DNA of 64,000 bases from Rhodeus uyekii (GCA_037043235.1 JAWRVZ010000053.1:2756001-2820000); one strand, 5' to 3'; counted from the stretch's first letter, positions 1 through 11,998 are shown. Notes: a model not told the origin generated them from the letters alone. Translations and numbers: made by a program.

Positions 1-1785
1 CCCCCTTTCATCCATCCACCAACTAGCATCTCATCCCACCTCTATACACTAGGGTCAATGGCATCCCATCGGCCCTGACTCCATTCTGCGTCCCATTGGC
101 AGCCATGACGGGGGTCCACAGCCCATAAAGCATAATGAACATGAATCTTTATTTTATGAGAACAATAACACCCTGGCCTGGCCGTGCCCGTCCCTCCCAG
201 CCTGTCAGTCTGAACAAAGAGCCCCCAGTAACCATCAATCCATGCGGCCAGAGGGGTAGCTCCTTTATGTAGCCTAATTACACACCACTTTAGAGCAGTT
301 GGAGGCCTTGGGGTGGAGTGTTTCAGCACGTGTGTGTGCATGTGCGAGATATATAGGGAATCCTGGGGTAAGCATATGGCCGCTCTCAATCCCAGGTGCA
401 GGGGAGGAGAAAAGGCTAAAACATCCCGCTGGAGGCGAATTCCACTAGCACAGAGGAAATGATGGAGAAAGTTAAAGGATGTGGAGTACAAACAGCAATT
501 AACAGACATTTTGACTAGCTTTTATGACATGACGAGCATCTGTCTGCACCCGGTCTTAAACCAACAAATGCTTGTCAAGTAGAAGTCATTAAAACAGAAT
601 CAAGCATTATTTTTGTCTAGACTGACTTTATGTTGATATTAGCATGGGATTATCAATGTGCTAGTGAGGTGGAATGACACGGAGATTTTAACATTATTGT
701 GAATGTGTTAAACTGTGGCCCTAAGAGATCATCTGACACTTATGCACGAGGTATGCACAATTCAGAAAAAAAGGTGCATATCGTAACCCTATCCATCACT
801 CAACTGTCAATCCACAGATTAATGTACCACATTGCCATAACATAAAAAATAAAAATCATAGAAACACCATTGTGCTAGAATGGAGTATTATACAATTCAA
901 AAGAGGCAGAGCATTGGCCTTAGGCAAGGGCTTCATTCACACAGTCGGTGATTGAGGTCGACAATCATATTTAGCAAGTTTCTCAAACTGTCCTGTCCAA
1001 ACAAAAGGTTATGGTAGAAGTTTGAACACTGTCTTTTCTATGTATAACAAACATCAGCAGCAACCACTGTGATGGTGATCACAGTTCTCGCTAGACCGTT
1101 TTACAAGGGAGTCCCAGGGAAATACCGCTGTACATTAGGAAAATATTACTGATAAATCCTTGTCTGCGAATTGAGAATTACAATATACCAAACCTGAAAA
1201 TCCTTTTCCTGAATATTGTTTAGCAATCATTGTGTATTTTCTATCAGCTGCGTAGAATAACTAGTAATTCCATAGTCCCAAATGAATCACTCTTTTGATC
1301 GAACTGGTCAAAGTGCCAAACCACTGATTTCGCTGCACCATATTAACAAGCTTGAAATAGAAGTTTTGTGCCATAAAAAGCTGCGTCAGTGGATGGCATC
1401 ACTGCTATTGTGATCGCGCCGCTCCGCTGCCATGTTCTGGTGAGGTGGTGTAAGAAGCTAAGCTTGGGAGACTCGCTGTAGCCTGAAACGTGATGCCATA
1501 CTGCATTAAATCCAATACATAGTAGATGCATGCTTTTTATTTCCCAACTCTGCTCCGCAGTCAATTCTAAAGATTTAATCATGTGTCTCATGTCAATCAC
1601 ACTGCTGATCGCTTACATAAAGCTACAATTGATACTAATCCCCTAAACTTACCCTACACCCTAACCTTAAATTGGGTTGGGAAAAAAACGGGTCAACTAC
1701 GTATTGGACTTAATGCAGTACATCACTGCACTGAAGGCTGCAACAAGGACATATTGGAGCTCATGAGGCACATTCACTGATTATA
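1..1785. other. Non-coding sequence 3' of the visible pard3b exons
   Basis: No exon, RNA gene or recognisable transposon was found. The first ~450 bases are more GC-rich than the rest and have no long simple repeats, so they could hold a conserved non-coding element, but nothing in the sequence proves it. Further pard3b exons (after PDZ3, minus strand) would be expected in this direction but none is recognisable. Confidence 0.4.
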
Positions 1786-2671
1786 CACTGCTCAAAAAAA
1801 TAAGGGAACACTTAATTATCACAGTATAAGAACAAGTCAATTAAACAAATGAAATGGATGCACTGGAGAGGCAACAGTAGAAGAAAGTGGTGGCCACAGA
1901 CAATTGTTCCCTCCTTATTGTTCCTGGCTGATTTTTCTTTAGTTTTGTTTTGTTTTGCTAGGGTCCTTGTCACTGTGTGTAGCATGAGGCAGTACATGTA
2001 ACTCAATCAGGTTGCTCAGGCAGTCCTGCTCCTTCAGGATGGCACATCAAAATGAGCCCTACAAAATGACCTCCAAAAGGCTACTGGCTACCAAACCATC
2101 AGAAACCAACTTCATGAGGGTGGCACGAGGGCCTTATGTCTTTTAGAGGGGCCTGTACTAACACCTCAGCACCGTGCAGTTCGATTGGCACTTGCCAGAG
2201 AACACAAGAATTGGCAAGTCTGCCATTGGTGCCCTATTCTCTTCAAGGATGAGAGCTGGTTCCCACTGAACACATGCCAGGTGTGAAAGAGTCTGGAGCA
2301 GTGGAGAACGTTATGCATGAATGGTTTGGTGGGTCAGTAATGGTCTGGGCATGAATATCCTTGGAGGGTCGCACAGGCCTCCACTTGCTAGACAATGGTT
2401 TCCTCATGTTCCCCAGGCCTAAATCCAATTGGAAACCTCTGAGACATTATGTATCGGAGCATTCAAAGCTGCTAAGTAGCACCACAGACTGTCCAGGACC
2501 TCACTGATGCACTGATACAGGTCTAGGAGGAGATCCCCCGGGACACCATCCACCATCTCAACAGGAACATGTGATGTAGATGTAAATGCATAGAGGCATG
2601 TGAGGGCTACACTACTGACTTACAGTTTGGGTTGCTATATTGAACTTGGATGAAGTTGGATCAGCATGTAA
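1786..2671 (+). mobile_element. Decayed Tc1/mariner element, left part
   Basis: Starts with a Tc1-type terminus (CACTGCTCAAAAAAATAAGG) directly after a TA dinucleotide. The interior between about 2010 and 2640 is recognisable but heavily deleted Tc1 transposase DNA in the plus orientation, including the stretches for the 'AREHKNW' and 'VWGGIS'-like regions. No open frame survives. The expected right inverted terminus is not found, and an LTR-like unit interrupts it at 2672. The family call is from memory of a common fish Tc1 family. Confidence 0.7.
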
Positions 2672-3078
2672 TGTCACGGCTCTGTCATTCTAGTTTGGTC
2701 TCTTCAAGTGTCTGTTGAAAGAGCCTTGACGCTGCCCCTTTGTGTCTTGTGATTGTGAAACCCTGCCCTCTTGTTACCTCGTTTCCCTTGAGTGTTGTCA
2801 GCTGTTCTCAGCTCGTTACCCTTCCTCATGTGTCCCTATTCAATCCCAGTGTGTTTGCTGTCCTGTGTGGTGTCATTGTCATTCCTGGATGTTCTATGTT
2901 GTGTTCCAGATCTGCGTTTCCCTGCCCTCCGGTTTGTTTGTGTTCTCGTTGAGTATCTGTTAGATTGTTAGTTAATGTTTTCCCCCTCGTGGGTATTTAT
3001 TTGTGACTTTTGATTTATGTTTGTTATAAATAAAATCCTTTTACCCCTGCACTTGAGTCCTCCGTTTCCCGAGTTTCA
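2672..3078 (+). mobile_element. Solo-LTR-like unit inserted in a Tc1 remnant
   Basis: A 407-base block begins TGTCACGG and ends in CA, as LTRs do. It carries a polyadenylation-like signal (AATAAA near 3029-3034) followed by a pyrimidine-rich end. The flanks, 5' up to 2671 and 3' from about 3079, both look like the same decayed Tc1 element, so the block appears to have interrupted it. No clean target-site duplication is visible, and no internal retroviral sequence is present. It could instead be the 3' end of another retroelement. Confidence 0.45.
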
Positions 3079-3260
3079 TTAAATTGACTTTTGGTATGAT
3101 TTTTGGTATGATTTTAAATCCATCCCTCAGTTCTGTTGTTGATGGTTTTCATTGACTGTTGTTGATTTTCAAATTGAATGTTTCATTCAATATGATCCAA
3201 TTTGTGATTTAAATGTTCCCTTAAGCATTGTATATTGTTCAGACAAACATTTACATTGTA
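3079..3260 (+). mobile_element. Probable right remnant of the interrupted Tc1 element
   Basis: Weak resemblance to the AT-rich 3' portion of the Tc1 family seen at 1786-2671 (the stretch before its right terminus). The terminal inverted repeat itself is missing or too degenerate to see. Confidence 0.3.
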
Positions 3261-3949
3261 TATTGTTCACTGAAACATTTAAATTTGTATTTAAATTGAA
3301 ATCTATGCTATGGTGTATGATTCCCTCTTACTGTTATATATATATAAATGTAAATATTATACTGTTACTTTACTGTTTCAGTTTCTCAACAGCATAACAA
3401 CATAAAAGTGCTAAAAAGTGCTTTAAAAAAAATCTTTAGTTTTTGTAATTTTTCATGAAATTATTTGATAGTCTGAGGTAAAGTTTTTAATGGGTGTAAA
3501 GGTGGGAGTGGGAGTGGCAAACACATTTAAGAATCACTGGTATACTGCATTAAAACATAGGAATTACAGTGCCCTCCACAATTATTGGCACCCCTGTTTA
3601 AGATGTGGTCGTGGACTTCTAAAAATTCTCCTTTTTTTAAACAACGTAGAACTCAAATGCAAAAAAAAGAAAAATATCTAACCTTTCATTTAAGTGCATT
3701 ATTTTGGTAGTAAAAAAATCACACATTTAGAAAGAAAAAAAAATTGAAATCATGTGTCCCACAATTATTGGCACCCCTAACAATTCCTCTGAAAAATGTA
3801 ATTTATTTTTTTTATATATATTTTTCTGTAGTTGCTAAAGTTGGTCAAGGTATCTAGGAACTTTTAATTAGTAATTCATGACTTCCAGTTTCCCTGGGGT
3901 ATAAATATGACGTGACACAGAGGCCTAATTCTCTTACCCATTTGCCAAC

Positions 3950-4249
3950 ATGGCAAAGACAAGAGAACACACCATTCAAGTAAGGCAGATGTGTGTCTAC
4001 CTTCATAAGTCAGGCAATGGCTACAAGAAAATAGCCACTCGCCTTAATTTGCCCATATATACAGTCAGAAGAATCATTAAGAGGTTTAAAACAACTGGAA
4101 CAGTGACAAACAAGGCTGAAAGAGCTCCCATGTTTATCTTGCCACAACGCACAGTGAGGAGGATGGTAAGAGAAGTAAAAAAAAATGTCCTAAGCTCACT
4201 GTCACAGAATTGCATCAAAGAGTCGCATCTTGGGTCACAAAGTCTCTAA
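3950..4249 (+). pseudogene. Tc1 transposase, N-terminal DNA-binding fragment
   Basis: Opens with ATG 380 bases inside the element. Residues ~1-55 read as the paired-like helix-turn-helix of Tc1 transposases (KIATRLNLPIYTVRRIIKRF at about residues 27-46), with a second helical region (RTVRRMVREVKK) near residues 68-79. The frame then departs from the family and stops. The catalytic part continues in other frames downstream, so this is one broken gene and not a separate protein. Confidence 0.85.
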
Positions 4250-4374
4250 AACAACCATCAGATGCTCCCTACATGCCAGCCAGCTGTTTGGGAGGATGCA
4301 AGGAAAAAACCTTTTCTCACTAACGTAAACGTCTGGAGTTTGCTGAGCAGTACTGGGACTTCAACTGGGACCAT

Positions 4375-4785
4375 GTGCTTTGGTCAGATGAGACTAAGAT
4401 TGAGCTTTTTGGCATCAAACACTCTAAGTGGATCTGGCATAAAACAAAAGATGAGTATGCCGAAAAGCACCTCATGCCCACCATGAAGTATAGTGGAGGA
4501 TCTGTGATGCTGTGGGCCTGTTTCTCTTCCAAAGGCCCTGGGAACCTTGTTAGGGTGCATGGCATTATGAACACTTTGAAAAACCAGGACATTTTAAATA
4601 AAAACCTGATGGCCTCTACCATAAAGCTGAAGATGGGTCATCATTGGGTCTTTCAGCAGGATAATGATCAAAAACATGTGGCAAAATCTACACAAAAATG
4701 GTTCAGCAGTCACAAACTCAAGGTCCTCCTATGCCATTTCAGTTCCCAGACCTCAACCCAATCGAAAACCTGTGGGGCGAGCTAA
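4375..4785 (+). pseudogene. Tc1 transposase, catalytic DDE fragment
   Basis: Carries the first two catalytic aspartates of the DDE/RNase H-fold domain (LWSDETKIELFG and VFQQDNDQKH) and the SGGSVMLWACFSS signature between them. Near 4728 the frame slips: the third-acid region (FPDLNPIENLW-like) is encoded around 4741-4785 in another frame. With the shift between the N-terminal piece and this one, at least two frameshifts disable the gene. Confidence 0.88.
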
Positions 4786-5590
4786 AGAGGAGAGTGCATA
4801 ATAGAGGACCCAGGACACTGGATGATCTAGAAAGATTGTGCAAATAAGAATGGTCAAAGATCCCTCTCTCTGTGTTCTCCAATCTTATGAAATGTTATAG
4901 GAGGAGATTAAGTGCTGTATTGTTGGCAAAAGGGGGTTGTACAAAGTATTAACATCAGGGGTGCCAATAATTGTGGGACACATGATTTCAATTTTTTTTT
5001 CTTCTTCTAAATGTGTGATTTTTTTAACACCAAAGTAATGTACTTAAATGAAAGGTTGGATTTTTCTCTTTTTTTGCAATTGGGTTCTACATTGTTTAAA
5101 AAAAAAGGAAATTTCTAATTTTTAGAAGTCCACAACCACATCTTAAACAGGGGTGCCAATAATTGTGGAGGGCACTGTATTTTTTCCTAAAACATAGGAA
5201 CATAGGAATTAATTCATTTATTTATTTAAATGAAGTTGCCTGAACTCTTGAATACAACTGATACATTTAATCCAAATCAGGAGGATTCATATTCAAATAC
5301 TAATTGTGAAAAATCACAAAAAACACATACTAGTCATCCACTGTTGTTGCATTTACACATTAACCAAATTCAAAATTTGCTTATAATTTCAGAAAATTTA
5401 TTAAAGAATCAAGTATTTACCCATGTTCATAACCAAACTTTGTATTTTGCACACTAAAACAATAGAAATGTATTCTGCTGCTGTGTAAAGTCAAGGAGAA
5501 TTTCAGTCATCCTGAAGGAAAGCTATGATCAACGCTATGATCTATGATGCTATGATCAAAGCTAAAAGTATTCTAGAGGCAAGTACATAC

Positions 5591-5761
5591 CTGGTTGGAT
5601 GGAACTAGAGCACGGAGCACCACTAACTGGATCATTCCTCTCAGGTTCCCCTCCATTGACATGGATCTCCGCAGGGTCTCCATGGCTTCATGGTTGGACT
5701 TCCCCAAGAGCGGTTCACCGTTAACCGCAATCATCTGGTCATTGACACGTAGACGCCCATC
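5591..5761 (-). CDS. pard3b exon: second half of PDZ3
   Basis: 171-base exon (57 codons, phase 0 at both ends), read on the minus strand. The acceptor is TTTGCTTAG before 5761 and the donor is GTATGT at 5590. The protein begins DGRLRVNDQMIAVNGEPLLG and continues through the alphaB helix and last strand of PDZ3 (HEAMETLRRSMSMEG, MIQLVVLR), which are near-identical in Par3 proteins. It joins in frame to the exon ending GGAAFK at 12466. The last residues (ALVPSNQ) leave the PDZ fold and are the least conserved. It is the most 3' pard3b exon recognised. Par3B is a scaffold of cell polarity complexes at tight junctions. Confidence 0.95.
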
Positions 5762-5823
5762 CTAAGCAAAAAAGACAAGTTCTGTTCACTTGGTTCAAAT
5801 GGTCCAGACCAAAAAAACTAAAG

Positions 5824-5896
5824 AAAAAAAACATTTAGTTCCAGCATAACTTAGCATTCACAAAAAAACATTTAGTTCCAGGTTAACTTAGCATTT
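5824..5896. repeat. Short tandem duplication, unit ~38 bp
   Basis: Two adjacent near-identical copies of an A-run followed by ACATTTAGTTCCAG and TAACTTAGCATT, starting near 5824 and 5862. It lies in the intron about 60 bases upstream (minus strand) of the PDZ3 exon acceptor. Confidence 0.75.
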
Positions 5897-6532
5897 AACT
5901 TTCGCATTCAATATTTTAGCAATATTACACCAAACCTAAAAGCAATAGTGACAAGTTCACAACCTGACTCGTTGGCTTTTATTACGTATATTTTGGAACA
6001 AAACTTACAGAAGATCCAAAGCAATGCCATGTGCTGGGCTAAATGAGCTTGCTTTAGGTTTGCAGCCTACATGTGATGGTATTTTGACCAGCCGGGAACT
6101 CGTGAAGAGATTATAACATGTTAAAGTGTCAAAACAGGAATCCCTCGGTCACACACACAAATGAAGATCTAATCGCGAGGAGACAAGGTTCTGATGCCCG
6201 TTCCAAACTGTAACGAGCAACATCGCGACTCTGACCAGAAAAAAACAAGTATGGGTAAACATTCTGTCTTTTTTAGGGACGCATCTTACCACTCTTTCAT
6301 TTTTGGCTAGTTTACATGTCTTTGGTCCGTGTTGAGTTCATATTTCATTCGACCTGCACCAAAATCAATTAGCCGCACTAATACCAGGGTTCGTTTTCAT
6401 TGAACCAAATATGCCACATGTGAACACACTCTTAGTGTCACAAGACCATTTTCACTGGCTTGAGTTTTGATTTTCTTCAGTGACTTCCACATCAGTAAAT
6501 CAAACCAGCAAGCTTCAATTTACCAGCCTTAA

Positions 6533-6850
6533 AGGCATAGTTCACCCAAATATGAAAATTCTGTTATTATTTTCCTCATGTCATTCCAAACCTGTATGAG
6601 TGGAACACAGAAGGTATTTCGAGAAATGTCTATCGCCAAAGTGGTTCGGTATAATTACCTTCCAGAATCTGCCTCTGAAAGCAAGATATATTTATTGCGT
6701 TTCGTCTGCACACAAATAATGTATTATATACAAACCTTATTATTTACAGTGGCCATAGTTTCTTAGTGATATTTTAATGTGCGATAAGTTGCAATGTTAG
6801 ATGTTAACATAGAGAGGTTTAGTAAAACATTAATTTTTGGGTGAACTACC
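6533..6850. mobile_element. TTAA-flanked MITE of a common cyprinid family
   Basis: A 318-base element with inverted ends AGGCATAGTTCACCCAAA and TTTGGGTGAACTACC, flanked by TTAA at 6529-6532 and 6851-6854. TTAA duplication points to the piggyBac or Kolobok superfamilies. No coding capacity. A partial copy of the same family lies at 53030-53095. Confidence 0.8.
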
Positions 6851-9419
6851 TTAACCATCCCGTTACACAAAGAGCAGCTCTACTGTACATCTCGATTTGG
6901 GGATTTTTTTTGTCCATCAGAAGACCTTGACAATGTCCTCGTTTTTTCATATCTCTAATGTATTTCCTGACATTCTGCAAGAACTCTGCTTTCCAAAGGC
7001 ATATTATCCTTGGTCGAGCCTATAGGGGCATGCTGTCAAGGAGTACTTTTCCCTCAGTCCAGAAGCTCTGTCTCTCTGGTACTGTATAAGCACATTATAA
7101 GACATGCATATTACATGGCATATAAAAAGCCCTAAAGTTCATTACAATTAATATTAATTAGTGTTTTCACTGCAGAGGCCTCTGATCTGCTTCCTCTGTC
7201 TTTAGGCAAGAGAGAGAGAGAAAGAGAGAGAGAGAGCTCAGAGTCACATGAGGGTTAACGCAAGAACTTGCAAAATTTCTCAGATGTATAGACAAAGATG
7301 CTGATCATTAATGAACTGTACAAACTAAAGATGATGAAGTACACTGAAAACAATCCTTGATATCAAGTGAATCAGAATGTTTTGCTGTGACTCCATCCGC
7401 ACTGAAGACTTAATGTTACCTTTAACACGGCAAAACACACAATCTTTAGTGATCTAGGTTATAGATGTTTTTGTTTTGTTTTGGTTTCCCGTTTATCTCA
7501 TCCTATGAAACATTGCATAATTGATTAAAAAATAACAAATAAGCTTTAACTTAAAGTCATTGTTTACAAAATACATAGAATACATTGCAGTTTAAAAACC
7601 TTGGAGTTGGAGTTAGGTCTTGAAATCTTTATAGTATATGTCATCATAATTTTTCTATGGAGAAAAGGAAGTGTATTTTTTCCTGACTGTCGTGCCCTAT
7701 GGAGGTATCCGAGTGTCACACGGTTAATCACAATTTACAGAAATAACACACCCACAAACTCTGAGCCCTGGCAGTGTGCACTTTGTGCCCTTGCTCTCTG
7801 TAAATTAAGGAGATATGCTTTCATTATAGAGGTCTTCGGGTGAAAAGATGTCCAGTCCTCGTGACATCTGACTCACAGAGAATTAGGTATCCTTATTTAG
7901 AGCCATGATCTAATTTTCAAACTTGATTCTGTGAAATCAAACAATATGTCTGCAGTTTGCTGTGCTCTTTTAAAATAACTGCATCTGTCTTACATTCTTT
8001 CACTAGTTACATGTATAATCATTTAATAGAGGCAGCACTGTATTGACATTCCTCAATCATTCTGCTTGGACTTTGTTATAAACCTCTAACATCTCTACAA
8101 TTAATTCACACAGAAACAAAAATTGCATACAGAGACAAGCAAGCAACAAAATCAGCCTTACACAGTTTCCTTCAGGAAATACAAGCTTATTGTCTATTAT
8201 ACGCAGTGATGAAGGTCTGTAATGCACATCAACGGTAGACTTGGATGTTTTAGAAGATGGGATCACAGTAGAAAGCACCATTTTACAACTGAAGAAACCA
8301 AATGTAATAATTTAAATGAAAAGCTGTCATGGCGCTCTCAATTGGTTCAGATATTTGGAGAACAATTTGCCAGTATGCAGTCAATGTATCGTCTCCAAAT
8401 TACCTCATTACACAGACACAAGTTTAAGCCAACATTTTCTCTGCATTGTCTAGAGTAGAAGAGGGTGGCTTTGTAATAGGACATGTATACATATTAAAGT
8501 CAACTGGATACAAACTTATATGTTTTTTTTTTGTTCACTGGAATCCATTACCTACCGATCAAAGAGTAAAATGAATATCTTTACATATATAGGCCCAAGA
8601 TTCTGAAAAAGCTTGGGAGGTCAACATGTACCTAAAATGTATTTTTTTACTATTAATATTATTATTATTTATTGATGATGGAATCTATGGTTTTTAAAAT
8701 GTAAGTGTACGTGTATATTCATTTGTTATGTTAAAGTAAATAAAAAATAAAGTGGAATGGAAAGTTGGAAGAAAACCACAAACAAAACAAAAAAACTCGG
8801 GTCAACCAGTAATCTGAACATGAGAGAGACGGTTTTGCCTCTAAGGGTCACTGTGATTTTGTCAAAATCTAACCCACACCACTAGCTCACTCCTACAATC
8901 TGAGAGAATTGATAGGTGAATAAAACCAATGTAGAAACACCTAACCCTGGTTGTAATTCTAAATTTGACACAAACTTAAAAATTTGTGCTCAAACAGAAT
9001 AGTTGGTGGCTATTTTGAGAAACAGTGGAGAGTAAACTAATGGTTGTCAATAAAGAGCAGGAAATAGGGCATTGATTCAGACCAGAGGCAAATCATGCAG
9101 GTACAAAGTTTTTTTAATGTATTAAAAAAACTATATTCTGATGTCCAACTAATCTGAAACTGAAAGCTAACCAGATTTGAAAACTATTTATCTGCTGAAA
9201 TTCACCCAGGGTCAAATCAATGGTGCTGAAGGACAGAAGGATAAAAGGACGAATCGCTTTAGGACACTTTTAGTACAACTAACTGCTGCTTCACACGGCA
9301 TTTCCCTCAGTTTTGTGCAAGCCAACAATAACTTTGCAAGTAAACTCTACTGTTCACCCCTTCCTCCTCTTGCCTTCCCACTTCGGCTCTTGGGAGAAAA
9401 TGCATCCCACCCACAGACT

Positions 9420-9475
9420 CGGGACGCTTCCAACTAATTAACATGGGCTTGGAGAGTTTTTAATTAGCATTAATG
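9420..9475. promoter_or_regulatory. Cluster of homeodomain-type TAAT motifs, candidate enhancer
   Basis: Within ~55 bases: CAACTAATTAACATGG, TTTTTAATTAGC and GCATTAATGTG. These give two perfect TAATTA palindromes and further TAAT cores in an otherwise balanced-composition block (9300-9560). This density is typical of conserved developmental enhancers. The assignment is inference from motifs only. Confidence 0.3.
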
Positions 9476-9832
9476 TGCTGGAGCTAACACAGGCAGCACT
9501 CTACCGTTTCTGAACTCTCTCACTGGAGACTGGAGAGGGAATTAGAAGTAGAAGTGTTCCACTGTGCTGGGACTCAAGTATGTGAATTCACGGGCATCAC
9601 CTTGCCGTGGCTTCCTCTACCCCTCACCGAACGCGATGATCTGGCTCTGAAGCTTCAGAATGATAGAGATTTAAGAAGTTATTTTCTTTCTACACAAGCT
9701 CCGAAACCTAAAAGCGGCTTTTCCAACCTAAAGACCCGACAAAGAGTGAGAAGATGCTTCAGTCAGGTATAAACCAAACCCTTATCTTCACAAGCAAACT
9801 GCACACACATGAATGTGGATGCTTTGGCTGCA

Positions 9833-9866
9833 CACACACACACACACACACGCGCACAAACACACA
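9833..9866. repeat. CA/CACG dinucleotide tract
   Basis: Interrupted (CA)n run with embedded CGCG, in an intron. Confidence 0.85.
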
Positions 9867-10671
9867 CCACCCCTACATGTCTGACAAGCACATTTTCACA
9901 TGGCTGAGCAAAGCAGTAGCTGGAAGAATTTTATAGAGACTGGTTCATAGAAAATCAGAGTCATCTAGGTATAAACATGTTACTTATTCTGTGGTAAAGG
10001 GAAAAACAAAAAACCGAGAGTACAGATTTTCCAATTATTTGAACTCTATAATCGAGATTAATGTTATTTATCCAAAAGGGGACAAACAACCAATCCCTCG
10101 TTCAATACGTGACTGAATGTGAAACTGGAAAATGAACAGGTGCAACTGAAAAAGAAAACATGTTAGTATAGACAGAAAGATGAGCCTATAGCAATACTCA
10201 GCACCCTGCTGACAGTCACAATCCCGTCTGTTAAGGTCAAATGAAACCCAATTCAGTGGAGAGGACATAGGTCAGAGGTCAAGGGAACCAAAACACATGC
10301 CAAGATTAGCTAACAGGGATCGTGACCTATTTACAGTCTCAACTCAAAACCCTGAAGCCATGTTTAACACTATGAGGACATCTATTAGGTTGTCATCAGT
10401 GTCTCCTGTCATATGGGATGGGAGGGGGGGATTTTTAGAAGCATATTTTACTTAACACATATCATTGCTTCTCTCCTTTTATGAGTGATGCTATTCCTCT
10501 AACTGTGTCCTTGGATCTCCTAAATTATGGTGGCCCTGAAGAGTATTTGGACACTTAAGTCACACTTAAACATAGTGAAAGTTGTGATAGCCGCTTTTGA
10601 CATGCGTTTCGTAAAGCTTCGAAACCTTATTTCGCTATAAGCTTGGTTTCTCCCATCACTACAAAAAAAGG

Positions 10672-10838
10672 AAGCTTTTTACTATTCTCTTATGCTGAAC
10701 CAAGGCTGCATTTATTTGATCAAGAATAAAGTAAAATCATCATTTTTATATTTTCATATTTTATGAAAATAATAAAATGAATAAAATTTCCATTGATCAT
10801 ATTTTAATAATCATTTTATTATTTAAAATATTGTAATA
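10672..10838. mobile_element. Partial copy of the cyprinid ~530 bp MITE, cut by a Tigger insertion
   Basis: Contains the family signature AAGGCTGCATTTATTTGATC and the AT-rich part that follows it. The element is broken at 10839 where the Tigger element begins. The family is represented most completely at 50950-51489. Confidence 0.7.
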
Positions 10839-10984
10839 TACAGTAATAACTCGAATTACTACCACGATCTAGAATTATGTTTTCCCATAAGAAATAATAG
10901 AAAACAAATTAATCCGTTCCAGATCCGCAACAATGGAAAAGAAACAAACATTTTAGATTATTGTTTTGCTTTTTTCGATTTGTT

Positions 10985-11419
10985 TTCTTCCCTTTTTTCG
11001 CCTGACTACCCTCACTTTCACTTAGCGCAGACCTTATAACGAAATACCTATCGAGGGAGATTTGTTTCTGTGTCCCTTTAAAAAAAGGCGCGTCGTCAAA
11101 AAGTGCAGAAGAACGACCAGTAGACGATCGATATATCAGGGTGTTTCTTTTCAATGAAATCAGAAACCTTCTGCCACATAGCCATCACTTCCTTAATTTC
11201 ACTTGTAGAAATGCTTTCCTCCGGTTCACCCTCATCCTCCTTGCTATTGCTGAGCTCTTGCAACACATGTCGATCAGCTCCTCCTGATGCTCCTGCTGCT
11301 AGATCACTCACGTGGGCACCGCACTCATATTTATCCACAATGTCATGCTTCATTTCTATGGTCATCATGCGTTTATTCTTCTCACTAACATCCTTACCCC
11401 TCACTTTCTTAGAACTCAT
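10985..11419 (-). pseudogene. Tigger transposase remnant, core deleted
   Basis: From the ATG at 11419 the frame reads MSSKKVRGK..KRMMTIEMKHDIVDKYE, matching the N-terminal helix-turn-helix start of Tigger/CENP-B-like transposases. It then passes directly into a stretch like the extreme C-terminus of the family (EIKEVMAMWQKVSDFIEKKH). A further C-terminal motif (GTQKQISLDRYF) follows in another frame near 11040. The DDE catalytic domain between these parts is missing. The remnant is therefore a deletion derivative and not a functional transposase. Confidence 0.75.
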
Positions 11420-11473
11420 CGCTATTATGAAGAATAATGAACAAAATAGAGAGAAAATGGCCGGCAGCAATGT

Positions 11474-11664
11474 CACCCTGTAGCCTACGACTGGTTGCTC
11501 ACAGAAGCTAAGCAGGGCTGTGCGTGGTCAATTTCCTGGATGGGAGACTGACTTGATTGCTGCTGGAAGTGGTGTTAGGAGGCCAGCAGGGGATGCTCAC
11601 CCTCTGGTCTATGTGAGTCCTACCGCCCCAGTATAGTGAGGGGGACAGTGTACTGAAATGAGCA

Positions 11665-11697
<33 letters not shown>

Positions 11698-11998
11698 CGA
11701 CTCTCTGCGGTCATTAAAAATCCCTGGATGTCTTTCGCAAGAGTAGGGGTGTAACCCCGGCATCCTGGACAAATTTGTCCATCATGGCTTCCTAACCATC
11801 CCCTTTCTCTGATTGTCTCCTCTCCACCAATAAGCTGATGTGTGGTGAGCGTTCTGGCGCAATATGGCTGCCGTCGCATCATCCAGGTGGATGCTGCACT
11901 CTAGTGGCGGTTGAGGAGATTCCCCCCGTCCATGTAAGCGCTTTGAGAGACTTTGATAAAAAGTGCTATATAAATGTAATTATTATTATTATTATTAA
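11474..11998 (+). mobile_element. SINE3 (5S-rRNA-derived SINE)
   Basis: The head resembles 5S rRNA internal promoter sequence: AAGCTAAGCAGGGCTG near 11507 and TGGATGGGAGACTG near 11538. It is followed by a core with CGAGGTCCCGACTCTCTGCGG and the 3' end GTGCTATATAAATGTAATTA, then an (ATT)n tail at 11977-11997. This is the structure of SINE3 elements described from zebrafish. The copy is nearly full length and sits inside the Tigger element. It is not a 5S rRNA gene. Confidence 0.88.

Larger units (their letters stand above)
3567..5177 (+). mobile_element. Tc1-like transposon with IR/DR ends, structurally complete
   Basis: A 1.6 kb element flanked by TA on both sides (3565-3566 and 5178-5179). 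Each ~210-base terminal inverted repeat contains two copies of a direct repeat, CACAATTATTGGCACCCCT. The outer copies lie near 3577 and 5150, the inner copies near 3760 and 4960. This is the IR/DR layout of Sleeping Beauty-type Tc1 elements. The interior encodes a transposase in the plus orientation that is broken by frameshifts, so the copy is not autonomous, although both ends look mobilisable. Confidence 0.92.
6855..10671. other. Intronic sequence without genes
   Basis: Intron between the two PDZ3 exons. It holds a short GA-rich tract near 7209-7235, a CA tract near 9833-9865 and a homeodomain-motif-rich block at 9420-9475. No exon, RNA gene or recognisable transposon was seen. Confidence 0.4.

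Noticed and set aside
42..509. 155-codon open frame on the minus strand as a 3' pard3b exon
   Set aside because: The translation has no resemblance to the Par3 C-terminal region and lacks a plausible acceptor and phase match with the PDZ3 exon.
11474..11600. Possible 5S rRNA gene
   Set aside because: Only part of the 5S internal region is present and it runs into a SINE body with an (ATT)n tail, so it is a SINE3 head.
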